34,221 nt of DNA from Hassallia byssoidea VB512170 (GCF_000817785.2 NZ_JTCM02000067.1:1-34221); one strand, 5' to 3'. Shown: positions 25,138 to 34,151, counted from the stretch's first letter. Numbers and translations are program-made. Notes: generated by a model not told the origin, from the sequence alone.

Positions 25138-27450
25138 CTAATTTTTATTAGCCTTTTTCATTTCTTGCCATCTTTGTCGCAATTGCTTCAAGTTTGGAGC
25201 CTGACCGCCATAACGCCAGCTATTATATGCTTGGCAAATTTCATCTATAACCTCAGCCGTTGCTTGTGAATGATGCTGGTATGACACGCTAGCATATTCT
25301 AAAGGTGTTTGTGCCGGGTGCTTGCTAAAACCTTTTTCGGCTAAAGTTTGCAGCATTTGTTGATAAAGGCTTTCCATTGGGGGCAATTTTCTAAAAGTAC
25401 GCTGCTTCAACCATTTTTGCCACTGTACCCAACCCAACCAACTTAAAAAAGCCGTTGTAGTTGCTAAAATTAAGCCTGTCAATACACCTAGCCAACCTTG
25501 AGAAAATAAAGCAAAAAATTGAGCGATCGCTTTACCAATCCAACTAAATATAGCCCCAAATACATTATTTAACAAACCTGTCACCGGCGAGGGCAACCAG
25601 CCTGCAACCCAATTCCAAAATTGCCGCAACACGCTAAAAGTCTGAGTCTCTTCTATCGATGGTGGAATCAGCGGATGATTGGGAATTGGATCAAACGTAA
25701 ACCAACCATGTTTGGGGAAATACACCTCTGTCATTGCATAAGCATCGGTGTTGCGAACAACATACATCCCCGTGAATGGATTAAACTCTCCGGAACTAAA
25801 TCCTGCCACCAACCGCGCTGGAATGCCAATAGAACGCAGCATCACCGTCAAAACTGTAGAAAAGTGGTCTGGATAGCCTCCTTTTTGCTTAAACAAAAAG
25901 GTTTCTACCAAGTCTTCTTTATCACTTAAATAAGGCAGTCCTAAGGGATTTTCGGGAATAGAATAATTTTGCTTGAGATATTGAGCTAAATAAAGTGCTT
26001 TTTCGTAAGCTGAATCAAGAGATTTTTCTGACTTTCCGACTCGTTCGCGGTTGTAATTAGCTAAAATTTCTTCGGTGCGTTGTCGGACTTTTTCGGCAAT
26101 TTCTGGGGGAATTTGTAGATAGTAATTTTTAATATTTTGGGGATAGTTAGTTGAAGCCTTTCCTAAAGAAGTGCGATCGCGGTAAGGTACATCGGAAATT
26201 ATCGTATAAGTCAGGTCTGATGATAATCCCACAGGCGATCGCAAAGAACCTTCTTTATCAACAGCTATCATCGGTGTCGGAAAGTATACTTCCTTCGGAT
26301 AACTCATAGCCGGAATCAAATTAGGCAAATCCGACACCAGAGTGTAAGTTTGTACTATTTCTTTAGTTGGCGTATTTATTGCTGGGGGGTTGAGAAAAAT
26401 TTGGTAAGACCAAGGCGATCGCTTGACGGTAAGAACTTGTTCATTGCGGGAAATCTCCCATCCTTTACCTGTGTAGCGATCGAACGCCAAAACTCGCCAA
26501 AAACCTTCAACTTGCGATCGCACCCGCATTACTACCTTGGGTTTCATTTCTCCCCGCAGGTTTTGGTTAATCTGGCTATTAAAACCGTAATAAAACGTAT
26601 TATCTAATTGCCCCGGTTTGCCGTTTTTACTTTCCGCCGTGCCGTTGCTATTATTGCCTTGATTATTGGCATTACCTTGGCGCACATAACCGGGATTGAT
26701 GATACTGCGTCCTGTAAAACCGCCTTTAACTTCGATAGGAGAACTTACAGGGAAAGTCCGCAGTTGATAGCCAGGAAAACGCGGCATAACAGCAAAAATT
26801 ACCAATCCTAGCCCGACAATTAAAGTAAAAAGTAAAAAGTAATAAGGTAAAAAAGAAGATAACTTTTTAACTTTTATTTTCTCGCTTTTACCTTTTTCCT
26901 TTTCTAAGCCGAGGCGAGAACGGTAATCTATAACTAAAGTTGGTAGGGCGATCGCTAAAAATAACATCAACATTGGCGCCAATTCAAAAGTTTGACTTAG
27001 CGTCGCTGCCACACCAAGCAAAATCAGCGCGATCGTAATTGAATACCCCAAATCCTTGCGGCGAGGCATATCAAAACTGTGAAGGACTTGTAATTGAACT
27101 AGTAACTCAGCTAAACCCAGCCGTGTATCATTCAACTCGCCCAACAATCGCCCTAAGAAAGCACCGAGTGCTACTAACATTCCAATGGCGATACAAAACT
27201 TAACCGATACATTAGCATCTCGACGATGGTAATAACTCCAAATCACACCCACTACGCTTAGAGGAATTGCCCAAAAACTAAATTTCGTTTGAGCTGCAAT
27301 ATCCGTCGCCAAAATTCCCACAATTACCAAAGCTAGCACCAGCACCCTAATGGTAATTGAATCTTCCACTTCCATTAAAGGTGAAGAATGCAAATGCCGC
27401 CAATAACGATTAACAGGTAAACGCCAACTTATCCTGCACAAATTAAACAT
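25138..27450 (-). CDS. TgpA-type membrane transglutaminase homologue lacking catalytic Cys and His
   Basis: A large membrane protein with the TgpA layout (DUF3488, transglutaminase core, DUF4129). From the ATG at 27450 it has 770 residues; the frame is open to 27525, but those 25 residues lack family character. About six hydrophobic segments lie in residues 30-230, and one more at about 665-685. The external core includes TVLTVMLRSIGIPARLVAGF. The canonical catalytic Cys is replaced by P527 (GGYPDHF, codon 25870-25872), and the catalytic His by Y571 (DAYAMTEVYFP, codon 25738-25740), while D587 is kept. I recall the same changes in cyanobacterial relatives, so it is probably a non-enzymatic member. 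The cytoplasmic tail ends with the DUF4129-like segment HPAQTPLEYA. It has its own terminator. Confidence 0.88.
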   Translation of the reverse strand: MFNLCRISWRLPVNRYWRHLHSSPLMEVEDSITIRVLVLALVIVGILATDIAAQTKFSFWAIPLSVVGVIWSYYHRRDANVSVKFCIAIGMLVALGAFLGRLLGELNDTRLGLAELLVQLQVLHSFDMPRRKDLGYSITIALILLGVAATLSQTFELAPMLMLFLAIALPTLVIDYRSRLGLEKEKGKSEKIKVKKLSSFLPYYFLLFTLIVGLGLVIFAVMPRFPGYQLRTFPVSSPIEVKGGFTGRSIINPGYVRQGNANNQGNNSNGTAESKNGKPGQLDNTFYYGFNSQINQNLRGEMKPKVVMRVRSQVEGFWRVLAFDRYTGKGWEISRNEQVLTVKRSPWSYQIFLNPPAINTPTKEIVQTYTLVSDLPNLIPAMSYPKEVYFPTPMIAVDKEGSLRSPVGLSSDLTYTIISDVPYRDRTSLGKASTNYPQNIKNYYLQIPPEIAEKVRQRTEEILANYNRERVGKSEKSLDSAYEKALYLAQYLKQNYSIPENPLGLPYLSDKEDLVETFLFKQKGGYPDHFSTVLTVMLRSIGIPARLVAGFSSGEFNPFTGMYVVRNTDAYAMTEVYFPKHGWFTFDPIPNHPLIPPSIEETQTFSVLRQFWNWVAGWLPSPVTGLLNNVFGAIFSWIGKAIAQFFALFSQGWLGVLTGLILATTTAFLSWLGWVQWQKWLKQRTFRKLPPMESLYQQMLQTLAEKGFSKHPAQTPLEYASVSYQHHSQATAEVIDEICQAYNSWRYGGQAPNLKQLRQRWQEMKKANKN

Positions 27451-27560
27451 TTTGATGAGAAAGCAGCTAATGGGTGTACAAGCAGGCGAGATGATGCAGA
27501 CGCAACGAACACTACTGCGAGGCACGGTAACTTACACCAATTCTCCATGAAGATGAAACT

Positions 27561-27620
27561 CAACTTAGCCTGCCTTCGCAGGCTTGGTATTTGTAGCCCC
27601 AGGCTTCCAGCCTGAGGGCA
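27561..27620. repeat. Double-hairpin interspersed repeat
   Basis: Two hairpins in a row: AGCCTGC-CTTC-GCAGGCT (27567-27584), and GCCC-C-AGGCT with AGCCT-GA-GGGC (27596-27619), joined by TGGTATTTGT. The composition matches another short repeat that I recall as common in Nostoc-type genomes. It sits between the TgpA-like gene and patU. Confidence 0.65.
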
Positions 27621-27799
27621 ATATAGCGCACATCCTTACAGAAAATTAGTATTACCAAAGGAGCGTGTCTTCTTCATAGCCGCTTTTCGTAGACGCCCTA
27701 ACGACCGCTTTTTTTAAAAGGATGAACCTCAAAACCAGGATAATTATCTTATCAATCGGCGTTTATCAACACTTCGCGTGCTAGCAGTGGTAATATGGG

Positions 27800-28780
27800 C
27801 TACATCATCGGCGAAATGACAAACAAAAGTGATTGTTGCTCTAATTCAGGGAACTCAACCGACAAAGTATAAGTCTGGTTAAGTGGCTGACCGTATAACT
27901 CAACACTGACGCATCCCGAAGTAGAAGACATCGCCTTTGCTTGAGTGCCATTTCCTTGGAGTGTCAAAATTCCCGCCGTGGGTAGCTCCCCCATGACGCA
28001 GAGTTTTGTCACTCTACCCTGAGACTGATATTCTACTTTGAGGTTGATAGCGCCCGCGCTAGTTAGCCATTCTCTTTCGACTACTGGATTGCTATCTGAA
28101 ATTGGCAAAGTCAGATTTTCCAGTAATTGTTTAGCTGCTAGCAAAGATAAAGCCATCTGTTGGCGTTTTCCTAAATCGGAGTAATCGCTTTCTTGGATCG
28201 GCATTTTCTCTAGAGCGTTTACAGAGCGAGAGGGACTTCTTAGCACCATTCCGGCTAAGTCGTTGAGTGCTTGGGCATCGTTAGGAAACAAGCTCTCGAC
28301 TACCTGAACTAATTTTGCCCCCAGAGGCAGAGAAGATACCAGCATCGCCTGACATTTTTCTAGCAATTGCCGAAAAACTTTTTCAGGTAAAGATACAGGT
28401 ATATTCAGTCTCGATTGCTGTGCCATCCACCCGTATGCTGGAACTAATGCAACCGAAGGACTGTCTACGTAATCGGGGTAATCTCTTAATTGGGTTTCCC
28501 AAGGGAATAAAGGCGGGTGGTCTTGAATTTGGACTTGTAGCCGACGTTTAATGACGGCTTGGAAACGTTCTTGCACAGTAGGAATTTCTCCCAGTTGAAA
28601 GGTTTGGGGTATCCCTTCCGACTCAAAATCACCACTTATGGAAGTGGTGGTTTCAAAGAGCGGATTTTCTACCCCGTCAATTTCCTCACATTCAGCCGAG
28701 GGATGCAAGCTTGCTTCGACATCCGATGCCAAAAGCCAAGCGAGTAACTGGTGTTGTAAGGATTCTGAGTCACTATTCAT
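27800..28780 (-). CDS. patU: Heterocyst pattern protein PatU, undivided form
   Basis: Recognised mainly by position directly after hetZ and by general character; PatU influences heterocyst spacing in filamentous cyanobacteria. From the ATG at 28780 it has 326 residues; a GTG four codons earlier is possible. It is acidic at the N-terminus, with a central region (TVQERFQAVIKRRLQVQIQD, SPSVALVPAYGWMAQQSRL) and a C-terminal beta-rich part (LCVMGELPTAGILTLQGN) like cyanobacterial DUF1822-type proteins. In Anabaena sp. PCC 7120, the homologue is divided into patU5 and patU3; here one frame covers both. Its start overlaps the end of hetZ by 8 bases (ATGAATAG), so the two are translationally coupled. 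Confidence 0.75.
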   Translation of the reverse strand: MNSDSESLQHQLLAWLLASDVEASLHPSAECEEIDGVENPLFETTTSISGDFESEGIPQTFQLGEIPTVQERFQAVIKRRLQVQIQDHPPLFPWETQLRDYPDYVDSPSVALVPAYGWMAQQSRLNIPVSLPEKVFRQLLEKCQAMLVSSLPLGAKLVQVVESLFPNDAQALNDLAGMVLRSPSRSVNALEKMPIQESDYSDLGKRQQMALSLLAAKQLLENLTLPISDSNPVVEREWLTSAGAINLKVEYQSQGRVTKLCVMGELPTAGILTLQGNGTQAKAMSSTSGCVSVELYGQPLNQTYTLSVEFPELEQQSLLFVISPMM

Positions 28781-29963
28781 GAGTAGATGCACCTGATCCG
28801 GACACTAACGAGTTACGAATTTCCCAAGCTTGTTCCAGAATTTTAAACCACCGCTTTTGCAGTTGTGCCATTGACAACCCTAAAGTTTTGGCAATTTTTT
28901 CGTCAGGTTGTCCTTGTTGCTTCAACTCTAATAAAGACCGTTGTTTATCGTCGAGTTGTGCGGTGTAAATTTCCCATTGTTGGGGAGTCAAGCCCAAATT
29001 GGTGGGCAAAGAAGCTTCTAACCACTCGTGAACCAATTCCCAGCGATGCAGCAAAGCAAAACGAATCAGGTGATATTTAAAGCGTTGCTGCAAGTAATCG
29101 CGCTGGCGAGGAGTTAAACCTAAAATTGACTCAATTTCTTGCGCGGATAAATCTTGAAGGCGAAGGGCGAAGTAATCAGCGCAATCGGTTTGTTGCCGTT
29201 GTTCTAGATAGTTCATTAACTCCGTAACCACAACAGAACGCAACGTATCTTCTTCGGGTTCGGGTTCGGGTTGCATCGCCATCGCACTTCGCAATTGCTG
29301 CACGGCTGGATCTTCCCAAGAACCATCGCCTTCATTAGCGCTACCTTCTGCGGCTTGTTCGATGTCTACAGAGCTTTCGTTCGGCATTTGTTGAGAGAAA
29401 GTTTGCGCCCGCAAAATAATCAGCTGCTGCTGTCGTCCTGGTAGGGGAATCCGGCGCTTGCCATAGCGCTCGGTAAATGCCATATACTCTGCTAATTCCA
29501 GAAGACTCTGGGGGCGATAGGTAGAGGGAAGCTGATTTTCGCGCCGGAAAGCGTTTAACGCCTCCAAATAAAAACTTTGTAAGAAATCTTCAATGATCGT
29601 CAGCCGTCCCTGATAGCTCAACTGCCTCTGAGGAGGATTAATGTAACGGTAGATAATCGCACTCAAAGTGCTATGTAATTCGACCCTACCCCGATTTGAA
29701 CCTAACTGGTAGTATCTGAGACACTGTTGTAGCCTATGTTTGGCTAAGGTCATCGCCGAGCTTTCCACTGCACCGGAAGCTTGGATGCGTTTACTTTCAT
29801 TGCAAATCCGGTAAACTTCGGCGTTAATTCGTGTAGCCACGTCGTGGCAATTCTGCTCCGAAGCTTTGGTTAATTGGCTTAACTCCTTCAACAGGAGTTG
29901 AAATATCCCCTCCACTCCGATAGAATTTTCTCCCTGAATAGTTGCGGTTGCGGCTAAATTCAT
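28773..29963 (-). CDS. hetZ: Heterocyst differentiation protein HetZ
   Basis: A DNA-binding regulator needed for early heterocyst differentiation, acting with HetR and HetP. The 396-residue length matches the family. Recognisable segments are ALNAFRRENQLPSTYRPQSL, LLELAEYMAFTERYGKRRIP and QQQLIILRAQTFSQQ. An acidic Glu/Pro-rich linker (about residues 200-240) separates two regions. The C-terminal half carries helix-turn-helix-like units (IESILGLTPRQRDYLQQRF and DEKIAKTLGLSMAQLQKRW), reminiscent of sigma-factor region 4. The gene is followed by patU with an 8-base overlap. I saw no clear HetR palindrome (GGGN5CCC) or TCCGGA box in the 200 bp upstream, so regulation is not evident from sequence. 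Confidence 0.9.
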   Translation of the reverse strand: MNLAATATIQGENSIGVEGIFQLLLKELSQLTKASEQNCHDVATRINAEVYRICNESKRIQASGAVESSAMTLAKHRLQQCLRYYQLGSNRGRVELHSTLSAIIYRYINPPQRQLSYQGRLTIIEDFLQSFYLEALNAFRRENQLPSTYRPQSLLELAEYMAFTERYGKRRIPLPGRQQQLIILRAQTFSQQMPNESSVDIEQAAEGSANEGDGSWEDPAVQQLRSAMAMQPEPEPEEDTLRSVVVTELMNYLEQRQQTDCADYFALRLQDLSAQEIESILGLTPRQRDYLQQRFKYHLIRFALLHRWELVHEWLEASLPTNLGLTPQQWEIYTAQLDDKQRSLLELKQQGQPDEKIAKTLGLSMAQLQKRWFKILEQAWEIRNSLVSGSGASTHE

Positions 29964-30166
29964 AGTCTCAGTTTAAAAAAACCCTAACATACTTGGTTAC
30001 AACCTGTATGAACGTAGGTATTGGCTTTTTGGGTTTTGCGTATAAGCTAAACGCAGGCAGATCTGTGTTTAGGATTTGCTTCTCATCTATTATTCCCAGC
30101 TCATAGTGAGATTATTCACACGTAAATATCTTATAGCCATTACCCAAAAGTTATTTGCAGGTCGTT

Positions 30167-30640
30167 ATGGACTTAAAAACACAAATTCAATTGCTGATTG
30201 ACAATGCACCCAACGATGGTATAACACCACAACTTGTCACAGCAATCGCCCCAGTTATTAGCGCGATCGCTTCTGAGTTACGTCACCCCCAGTATTATAT
30301 TCTCCAAAATTTGGAAAAAGACTGGGTTTTAACTACATTGAGCAACCGTGCAAATCCTGGCGATGTAAAGCGTGCGATCTACGCTTACCCTACCTTAAAG
30401 GATGTTCCACTAAGGAACAATGCTGGGCTAGACCCTCAAATAATAGCTGCACCAATAGCGATTGCTGACATTTTGTTTCAACTTGTGGCATTAGAACCCG
30501 TAGATAGTATAGTTTTTTTTGAGACTCCTGGCATGAGTACCAACGCTGTGGAAATTAAGCGAACCGAGTTACAGCGCTTAATTCAAGAAACTTTGCAACA
30601 AAAACATTCTCGTCCTCAAATTCCACCTGATATTGCTTAA
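30167..30640 (+). CDS. Protein of unknown function next to hetZ
   Basis: A 157-residue soluble protein that I do not recognise. It opens MDLKTQIQLLIDNAPNDGIT and looks mixed alpha/beta, with a helical C-terminus (EIKRTELQRLIQETLQQKH). The region YYILQNLEKDWVLTTLSNR and the hydrophobic strand SIVFFETPG stand out; no signal peptide or membrane segment is seen. The frame is open from a TTG at 30155, but the ATG at 30167 is the better start. It is divergent from hetZ with about 200 bp shared upstream sequence, so both could use one regulatory region. It is convergent with the prenyl synthase gene. Confidence 0.75.
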   Translation: MDLKTQIQLLIDNAPNDGITPQLVTAIAPVISAIASELRHPQYYILQNLEKDWVLTTLSNRANPGDVKRAIYAYPTLKDVPLRNNAGLDPQIIAAPIAIADILFQLVALEPVDSIVFFETPGMSTNAVEIKRTELQRLIQETLQQKHSRPQIPPDIA

Positions 30641-30652
30641 AGGGGCTGGGAG

Positions 30653-30712
30653 TGGTAACGAGAAAAATTACCTACTCCCTACTCCCTACTTTCTACTCCC
30701 TACTCCCTTTTT
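30653..30712. repeat. CTACTCC heptamer repeat
   Basis: Five or so copies of CTACTCC/CTACTTT in tandem fill the gap between the unknown gene and the polyprenyl synthase gene. They are of the same heptamer class as other arrays here. Confidence 0.8.
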
Positions 30713-31682
30713 AATAGAGCCGACTCAGTACATAATCAGTCATATTAGTCAGGGCTTGCCGGCATTCTGAGGGTGGGAGAACCGCAAGATGTTCAATTGC
30801 TAGTTTGGCATGTTCGGCTGCTAACTCGCGCGATCGCACTATACCCTGACTATCTTCAATCAGCGCCAGCGCTTGTTCTAAATCGCCAACGTGGGCAAAC
30901 TCTCGTGAAATCAACACTTCTAAGTATGGTTTTTCTTCCAAAGCGAATAAAACTGGTGCTGTCAAATTCCCACTGATGAGATCCGATCCGGCTGGTTTAC
31001 CTAAGGTATCTGTCGAAGAAGTGAAATCTAAAATATCATCCACAATCTGAAATGCCAAACCAAGATTACGACCGTAGCCATACAAATGTTCGGCGGTTTC
31101 TTGGGAAACGTCGCTCAGTAACCCGGCTGCTTTAGAACTGTTGGCAATTAATGACGCAGTTTTGTAATAGCTCTTTTTTAAGTAAGTTTCAATCGAGGTG
31201 TTAGTATCAAAGCGATTTAGTCCCTGCTGGATCTCTCCTGAAGCCAAATCCATAATCACCTCAGACAGCAGTTTCACTACCTCTAAGTTGTTCAGGTTAG
31301 CTAAATACCAAGAAGATTGGGCAAATAGAAAATCTCCCGCTAATACAGCAATGCGGTTGCCAAACAAACTATGAACTGTGGGAACCCCACGCCGCATATC
31401 TGATTCATCCACCACGTCGTCATGCACTAAGCTTGCCGTGTGAATCATTTCTGTAATTTCTGCTAGGCGTCGGTGTCGCGGCGTGATTTCTTGCTCTAGC
31501 ATTGTTGAGCGCGATACTAATAGAACAATTGCCGGTCTTATGCGCTTGCCCCCAGCTCCAAATAAATGCTCTGCCGCTGCATAGAGTATGGGGTGGCGAT
31601 TTCCAACTAGCTGTTTCAGGTTGTCTGCTAGTATTCGCAGGTCTGCTTCCACTGGGGAAAAAAAGGAGGTAGCTGGGGTCAT
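30711..31682 (-). CDS. sds: All-trans polyprenyl (solanesyl) diphosphate synthase
   Basis: Builds a long all-trans prenyl chain from isopentenyl diphosphate; in cyanobacteria the C45 product feeds the plastoquinone side chain. The 323-residue length fits. The first aspartate-rich motif is D88-D89-V-V-D92 in LVHDDVVDESD, and the second is D215-D216-I-L-D219 in QIVDDILDFT. GGKRIRPAIVLLVSR binds the homoallylic substrate. The small residues before the first DD motif (TASLVHDD, with Ala/Ser) leave a deep chain tunnel, consistent with a long-chain product rather than GGPP, though the exact length is inference. The gene lies upstream of a convergent hypothetical ORF. Confidence 0.92.
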   Translation of the reverse strand: MTPATSFFSPVEADLRILADNLKQLVGNRHPILYAAAEHLFGAGGKRIRPAIVLLVSRSTMLEQEITPRHRRLAEITEMIHTASLVHDDVVDESDMRRGVPTVHSLFGNRIAVLAGDFLFAQSSWYLANLNNLEVVKLLSEVIMDLASGEIQQGLNRFDTNTSIETYLKKSYYKTASLIANSSKAAGLLSDVSQETAEHLYGYGRNLGLAFQIVDDILDFTSSTDTLGKPAGSDLISGNLTAPVLFALEEKPYLEVLISREFAHVGDLEQALALIEDSQGIVRSRELAAEHAKLAIEHLAVLPPSECRQALTNMTDYVLSRLY

Positions 31683-32825
31683 GGATGGGCGGACTCTGGC
31701 TTAAGTTAAGAAAGTTTACATATCCTATACTCATTTTAAGATAAGCCTGTGCCGTCGCAAAGTTTTCGCGATCGCAATCCTCGCTATCCGTCACAGAATA
31801 CCCTTATTTTTTTATGTTTCATCTCCAGCTTTGATTTCCCACTCAAAGCAAAATATAATTTTTTTTTATAGATTATCTCTGTTTCTTTTAAACTGCTAAT
31901 CTTAAGTTCTAGGTTGATAAAATAGCATGACTCGTATACGCATAGCCTGTTCGTCAAACACCGCTATTGAAGAAAGTTGGGAAATAATATATACTTTATT
32001 CTCCTCTGTATAGTTAAGGAAATTTCTGAAAGAGTTTTATTAAGCTTCAAAATAACCTCCATAAGATAGATGTAACTATGCGCCTTAGTAATAAATTTAT
32101 TTTTGCTTATAGAATCTGTAAGTGACGTTCGCAACAACACCTGAAAGTATCTATAAATACTAGATCCATTATTTATTTCCAACTAAGACTAAATTGTTTC
32201 ACCATGATTGTGTGGCTGCCTAGAAATTTTTAAATTTAGCACTCTTCGTTGGCTAAAAGTCTGGACTGTTGTGTTACGCTAAAATTAAGGAATTTAAAAT
32301 TTTTGAGAAATTCACCCCAAAAAGATAAATCATCAATAGGTGATTTTACTCATAATGTGTGGTGAGTCTAAATAACTTGTCGTAGGTTGAATCAAAGAAA
32401 TTATTCTTTTGATTTTTGCTGCGATGTGCAAGCCTACACGGGAAGGCATTTAGTGAGGGCGGTTTTCGCCGCAACTGATTGTCTGTTGGGAGCGATCGGG
32501 TTGCCCTTATGGGAAACCGTTACACGATTTGCTGCATACGTTGAGCATAAGTGTTGCTCCTGCCATGAGGTACGCTTTTGAAGAACGCAGACTGGTAGAC
32601 TGCTGAAGCAGCAGTTGTAATTGCTATTTAGCAATTTAACTGTTGTGGTAGGTATGGTCTGTGAAAAAACTAATTTAATAATTAATTGGTTAACCGTAGA
32701 GAATAAAAACTCTATGGAAAAGTTCACTATAGCAAACTACAGCTATCAAAGATTTACTTTGTTGGCTGAAGTTTTACTAATTCTATGCAATTTTATATTC
32801 GTTTGAGAAAGGTGCAGGTAGAAGA
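31683..32825. other. 1.1-kb gene-poor region with structured segment
   Basis: The sds promoter lies at the left. 31800-32380 is very AT-rich, with a short hairpin AAATCA-TCAATAGG-TGATTT near 32327-32346. 32400-32650 is GC-richer and full of short stems, described separately. Several frames are open for 60-70 codons on both strands, but they are AT-rich, unrelated to known families and overlap one another, so I list none. Confidence 0.55.
32400..32645 (+). ncRNA. Possible structured RNA
   Basis: Several hairpins occur in a row: GCCT...AGGC (about 32421), GGCG-GTTTT-CGCC (32459-32471), a larger one around TTGCCC-TTAT-GGGAAACC (about 32498-32518), ACTGCT...AGCAGT near 32600, and a long nested stem at 32609-32645 (CAGCAGTT..AATTGCT-ATTT-AGCAATT..AACTGTTG). 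The GC content is higher than the flanks. It matches no RNA that I can name (not tmRNA, RNase P, SRP or Yfr1). Strand and ends are guesses. Confidence 0.3.
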
Positions 32826-33023
32826 ATGATTTACGGAAACATGCCTATGATGATTTTTGTTTTAGCTGCGGGTTATTTATTCACCGTCTATTTATTATTA
32901 GCTCTGGCGAAGCGAACAGGGCAAAAGCCTGTACCTAAAAGTGTCACTTCAGCTTCTAGCGGGAAACATAAGCGGGAGATATCGCTAACGCCAAATGTGA
33001 CGAAAGTAGTTAATAGTCAATAA
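32826..33023 (+). CDS. Small single-span membrane protein (hypothetical)
   Basis: A 65-residue ORF. MIYGNMPMMIFVLAAGYLFT and the next residues (VYLLLALAKRTG) form one clear membrane segment (about 7-28). A basic, Ser/Thr-rich tail follows. GAAAGG and AGAAG lie just before the ATG as a possible ribosome binding site. The hydrophobic-then-basic pattern is typical of real small membrane proteins, but no family is recognised. It is convergent with murI across a repeat hairpin. Confidence 0.5.
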   Translation: MIYGNMPMMIFVLAAGYLFTVYLLLALAKRTGQKPVPKSVTSASSGKHKREISLTPNVTKVVNSQ

Positions 33024-33029
33024 AAGCAA

Positions 33030-33117
33030 AGTTAGGAGTCAAGAGTCAAGAGTCAAGAGTCAATAGTCAAAGTATCTTTAGACTATGGACTATTGACTTT
33101 TTGACTATGGACTAACT
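33030..33117. repeat. AGTCAAG repeat with inverted half
   Basis: AGTCAAG units (33036-33062) are followed by TAGTCAAAGT and by complementary GACTATTGAC/TTTGACTATGG. The pair TCAATAGTC/GACTATTGA gives a 9-bp stem. It lies between the small membrane ORF and the murI stop and may end both transcripts. Confidence 0.8.
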
Positions 33118-33988
33118 AGTCTTTCTGGATGTGAGAAATTGCGGCATCGGTGAAGCGCACAACTTCAACCATTGGGGTACAGCCAAGCCACGGTAAGGAG
33201 GACTGGGCAAACTGTTGTGGACAACCACTGACAGCGAAGCGAGTTGGCTGTGGTGGGTGGGTATTTTTTAAGCCCAGAAGGTCTAACTCTTGGGTACAAG
33301 CGGCAACGACATGAACAGCTGGGTCAACTAACTTGACAGAGGAAGGTAGAAGCGATCGCAGTACTGGTTCTAAGTGCGGATAATGGGTACAGCCGTAAAC
33401 TAAAGTATCAATTTGCTGCTGTATTAAAGGTTCCAAATAAGACCGGGCAACATCAGTAGTGTAAGGGTCTTGAATCCGGTTTTGTTCAATCAGGGGCACA
33501 AACTCCGGACAACCGACTTGCCAAACTTGAACATCTGGATCAATTTCCAGAATAGCTTGCCGATAAGCATTACTTTTGGCAGTTGCTGGGGTCGCAATTA
33601 CCCCAATCCGCTTTCCTTGTTGCACTGCTGCCCTCGCTCCTGGGAGAATGACTCCAAGAATCGGCAGGTTAAATTCTTCACGCACCGTCTCTAAAGCTAA
33701 AGCAGAACTGGTGTTACATGCCATAATTACCATTTTCACTTGTTGCTGTTGCATCCAAGTGAGAATTTCCCGCACATATTGTAAAATTTCTGCCTGCGAA
33801 CGAATACCGTAAGGAAGTCGAGCTGTATCCCCAAAGTAAATGATTGATTCGTTGGGGAGTTGCCGATAGAGTTGTCGCAGTACCGTCAAACCACCCACAC
33901 CACTATCAAAGATGCCAATCGGGGCACGTTGGGGTTCAAGATCGGAATAATGATTTTGATTGCCTTCAAAAATGGAAGATAAAAGCAC
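33116..33988 (-). CDS. murI: Glutamate racemase
   Basis: Interconverts L- and D-glutamate to supply D-Glu for peptidoglycan, in the cytosol, without a cofactor. It has 290 residues, with about 20 extra polar residues before the core. The core starts PIGIFDSGVGGLTVLRQL. The two catalytic cysteines are visible: C91 in MACNTSSALA and C200 in YGCTHYPHLEP. FGDTARLPYG is also typical. The ATG at 33988 is used; a start nearer the core is not obvious. The 3' end lies at a repeat hairpin. Confidence 0.96.
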   Translation of the reverse strand: MLLSSIFEGNQNHYSDLEPQRAPIGIFDSGVGGLTVLRQLYRQLPNESIIYFGDTARLPYGIRSQAEILQYVREILTWMQQQQVKMVIMACNTSSALALETVREEFNLPILGVILPGARAAVQQGKRIGVIATPATAKSNAYRQAILEIDPDVQVWQVGCPEFVPLIEQNRIQDPYTTDVARSYLEPLIQQQIDTLVYGCTHYPHLEPVLRSLLPSSVKLVDPAVHVVAACTQELDLLGLKNTHPPQPTRFAVSGCPQQFAQSSLPWLGCTPMVEVVRFTDAAISHIQKD

Positions 33989-34029
33989 AGTTTGATTTTT
34001 AGTTAGGTTTTGGATTTAAGATACAGGAT

Positions 34030-34115
34030 TATTGGGGATTGGAAATTGGGGATTGGGCATTGGGCAATGGGAATTGGTAATGGGTAATGGGTAATGGGCA
34101 ATTGTTTAATGGGCA
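34030..34115. repeat. Mixed GGGGATT/GGGTAAT repeats and inverted 22-mer core
   Basis: ATTGGGGATT and GGGCATT-type units are followed by GGGTAAT units. Then TGGGCAATTGTTTAA (34095-34109) is the exact reverse complement of the core of the 22-bp repeat at 167-232. Confidence 0.8.
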
Positions 34116-34151
34116 TTTCCGGGAGGGATTCACAAACAATAGACACTCATT

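Noticed and set aside
29964-30166. HetR-binding palindrome or TCCGGA box upstream of hetZ
   Set aside because: Searched by eye on both strands; no GGGN5CCC or TCCGGA was found.
31964-32182. 72-residue minus-strand ORF
   Set aside because: It is very AT-rich with Ile/Asn/Lys-rich composition, has no ribosome binding site and no family.
32387-32581. 64-residue plus-strand ORF and the opposing 97-residue ORF
   Set aside because: They overlap each other across a segment full of hairpins, with Cys-rich unnatural composition; a structured RNA is at least as likely.
32400-32645. Assignment as 6S RNA, tmRNA, RNase P RNA or Yfr1
   Set aside because: None of the hallmark sequences or closing stems that I know for these RNAs is visible.
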